From positions 1-6,340 of the forward strand of contig JAIRTK010000464.1 of the NCBI GenBank assembly GCA_031254955.1: a DNA stretch of 6,340 bases, read 5' to 3'. How positions within the stretch are numbered: the first letter of the stretch is position 1; every line of letters begins with the position of its first letter. Source of the stretch: Opitutaceae bacterium. Lineage in GTDB: Bacteria > Verrucomicrobiota > Verrucomicrobiia > Opitutales > Opitutaceae. This document shows, piece by piece, positions 6,001 to 6,340 of this stretch. Below the pieces are notes generated by a model. The model saw nothing but the letters and a program-made list of their open reading frames with translations, searched no databases and was not told where the DNA came from. A program made the translations under genes and the position numbers.

Positions 6001-6340
6001 GCCGGGATTTCCTCCGGCGGCACCGTCCAGGCTCAGCCGCACGACTTTCGCGCGGACGGCACCGCCGGCGGGCACATCCACGGCGAGGGTTTGAGCGGGG
6101 AATCCGGTGAGAAAGACCTCCAGTGTGGCCGGGCCGGCGGGGACTCCGGTCAGCCAGTATTGGCCGGTGTTGTCGGTGAACGTGGACAACGCCCCGGCGC
6201 CGACGACGCGGACGCGGGCCTGATAAACATAATTGCCGGTGTCGGCGTTGAGCACGCGGCCCTCAATGGAGCCGGTCTGCTGGGCAATCGCGCAGAGCGC
6301 GGACATCACAAAAACGGTAAGCGTCGCAAGGAAGCGAGCC
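3040..6340 (-). CDS. TonB-dependent outer-membrane receptor, N-terminally partial
   Basis: Active transporter of the outer membrane, energised by TonB-ExbBD. The frame stays open to the window edge. Upstream of a GTG at 6307-6309 it encodes ARFLATLTVFVMSALCAIAQ, a hydrophobic signal peptide, so the real start is outside and that GTG is an internal Val codon. Numbering from the GTG: a carboxypeptidase-regulatory-like beta domain (about 12-95, GSIEGRVLNADTGNYV), a Gly/Ala linker (96-110), a possible TonB box (DKFVVSSV, 115-122), a plug (about 126-258, ALKFLPGVDIE, SRVEINRSPTPDMPGSALAGSVNLVPKSA), then a barrel of roughly 820 residues ending WTLGMTAEF with the C-terminal Phe typical of outer-membrane barrels. 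The regulatory domain and length are common in Bacteroidetes- and Opitutaceae-type receptors for glycans or other large ligands. No SusD-like partner is in the window. The nearest clue to substrate is the downstream secreted esterase. Confidence 0.95.
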   Translation of the reverse strand, partial: ARFLATLTVFVMSALCAIAQQTGSIEGRVLNADTGNYVYQARVRVVGAGALSTFTDNTGQYWLTGVPAGPATLEVFLTGFPAQTLAVDVPAGGAVRAKVVRLSLDGAAGGNPGGGAAGAEVVMLDKFVVSSVREMSGVALAVNSQRYADNTRSVVSVEEMGFTGDGSIAGALKFLPGVDIETGATGHGFDNAITLSGAPSANVPVTLGGFDALTSADLVQNATGNQNQRSVNLAQLSLNSLSRVEINRSPTPDMPGSALAGSVNLVPKSAFERARPRYVIQMFGSANENTISLGKQSGPLISKRHPIKPGVAVNAVVPLTKDFGFSLSLGHSSTPKNIARTSRSVTANYDPAANAGAGGFKATPLNPDHYMLYAMDYYDVDSIYTKDNLNLTVDYRPYARGTLTFGFTQAYNELESGQRRAYWQIHNTAALDLANSTLTTAQSIAQPAANRNEVRGTTTLNDFIDKNRQFLLKFRHAGPVWNAEAGASHGTAGREAVDIDRNLLFDVPVYRQGAFTKFEGIRPWTVDSITATYAGGALNPLDLDSFIPAGNMSYSVTKLDGTTQNVATSMPTVRVKPYTTSDKKTQIYGNLSRHFNIGRTRHAAKAGFDYSDYKRDQSYDQYIGTGSGYVYNGIDQPFTDFFNPGHNRSLPGGLGVPETLDSGAIAAFFKANRDKFIQINPGNDYVTATNNSKSLHETITAAYLRLDSHITSRLLLVYGLRFERTADKGAGPLVDPTGNYVPDPANSGGYLNLDGGPLVAGGAGNTGKPQLANNTNSLVAKQLTYFTHGARARRSSDSWFPSLNASYTILENLVARLSYSQTIGRPDIYNVAPGITVPGYEAAAPRFTVTNPGIAPWKSQNVSLSLELYSGNLGDITLRGYRRWVKNGFVSQIMDAADPQAAALLAAYGIDIAQWPNAAAAEVSTLRSIDGAIVTSGLELSGRYNLDALLPAWAHGLTVKFSVSRSTFSGDDAAASSFAAQNMYLLPWSIGGGVSLARKWFSLNLTGKWNDRQQRTYYAPVSTLLYEPGTYDYLDATFRLDLDLSIRVTKNLSLFLNGRDINGFEEKWLRYGPTTPDLMKGRQLNKFQPVWTLGMTAEF
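6250..6340 (-). other. Signal peptide and start of mature receptor (5' end outside window)
   Basis: Codons from 6339 down to about 6277 encode A-R-F-L-A-T-L-T-V-F-V-M-S-A-L-C-A-I-A-Q, a hydrophobic core ending in Ala-x-Ala-like residues, followed by QTGSIEGRV at the start of the regulatory-like domain. No stop codon interrupts the frame up to the edge. A start at the GTG (6307-6309) or the ATG (6304-6306) would remove the Arg and most of the hydrophobic core, so neither is a credible initiation site. Confidence 0.8.

Overview
The window reads as chromosomal DNA from a GC-rich Gram-negative bacterium. The large receptor has the plug style I associate with Opitutaceae-like Verrucomicrobia: a regulatory-like N-terminal domain, a Gly-rich linker, then FVVSSVREM, ALKFLPGVDIE and PTPDMPGSALAGSVNLVPKSAFER. 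That affiliation is an inference from protein style; no rRNA or other marker gene is present. All three genes lie on the minus strand.

Reading along the minus strand, the right half (3040-6340) is a TonB-dependent outer-membrane receptor whose true start lies beyond the right edge. After a 170-bp gap with hairpins and a short palindrome comes a secreted SGNH/GDSL hydrolase of the PAF-acetylhydrolase Ib type (2090-2869). A gene-free stretch of about 970 bp (1117-2089) follows, packed with palindromic and tandem repeats. Then comes an RsuA-family 16S rRNA pseudouridine synthase (424-1116), and beyond it (1-423) a second repeat-rich tract made of two adjoining large inverted repeats.

The receptor and the secreted esterase plausibly form a small nutrient-scavenging pair: one removes acyl or acetyl groups from a substrate outside the cytoplasm, the other imports the product or a related ligand across the outer membrane. 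The substrate cannot be read from the sequence. The pseudouridine synthase is an unrelated housekeeping gene.

The most unusual material is non-coding. A 32-bp perfect inverted repeat has arms that are themselves palindromes. A 212-bp element with terminal repeats and purine/pyrimidine-tract arms contains the stop codon of the pseudouridine synthase gene, and a smaller relative of it lies upstream of the same gene. There are two diverged copies of a mosaic palindromic (REP/BIME-like) module, and a tract of five 10-bp units in exact helical phase. I see no transposase, CRISPR array, tRNA or rRNA, and no clearly new multi-gene system.
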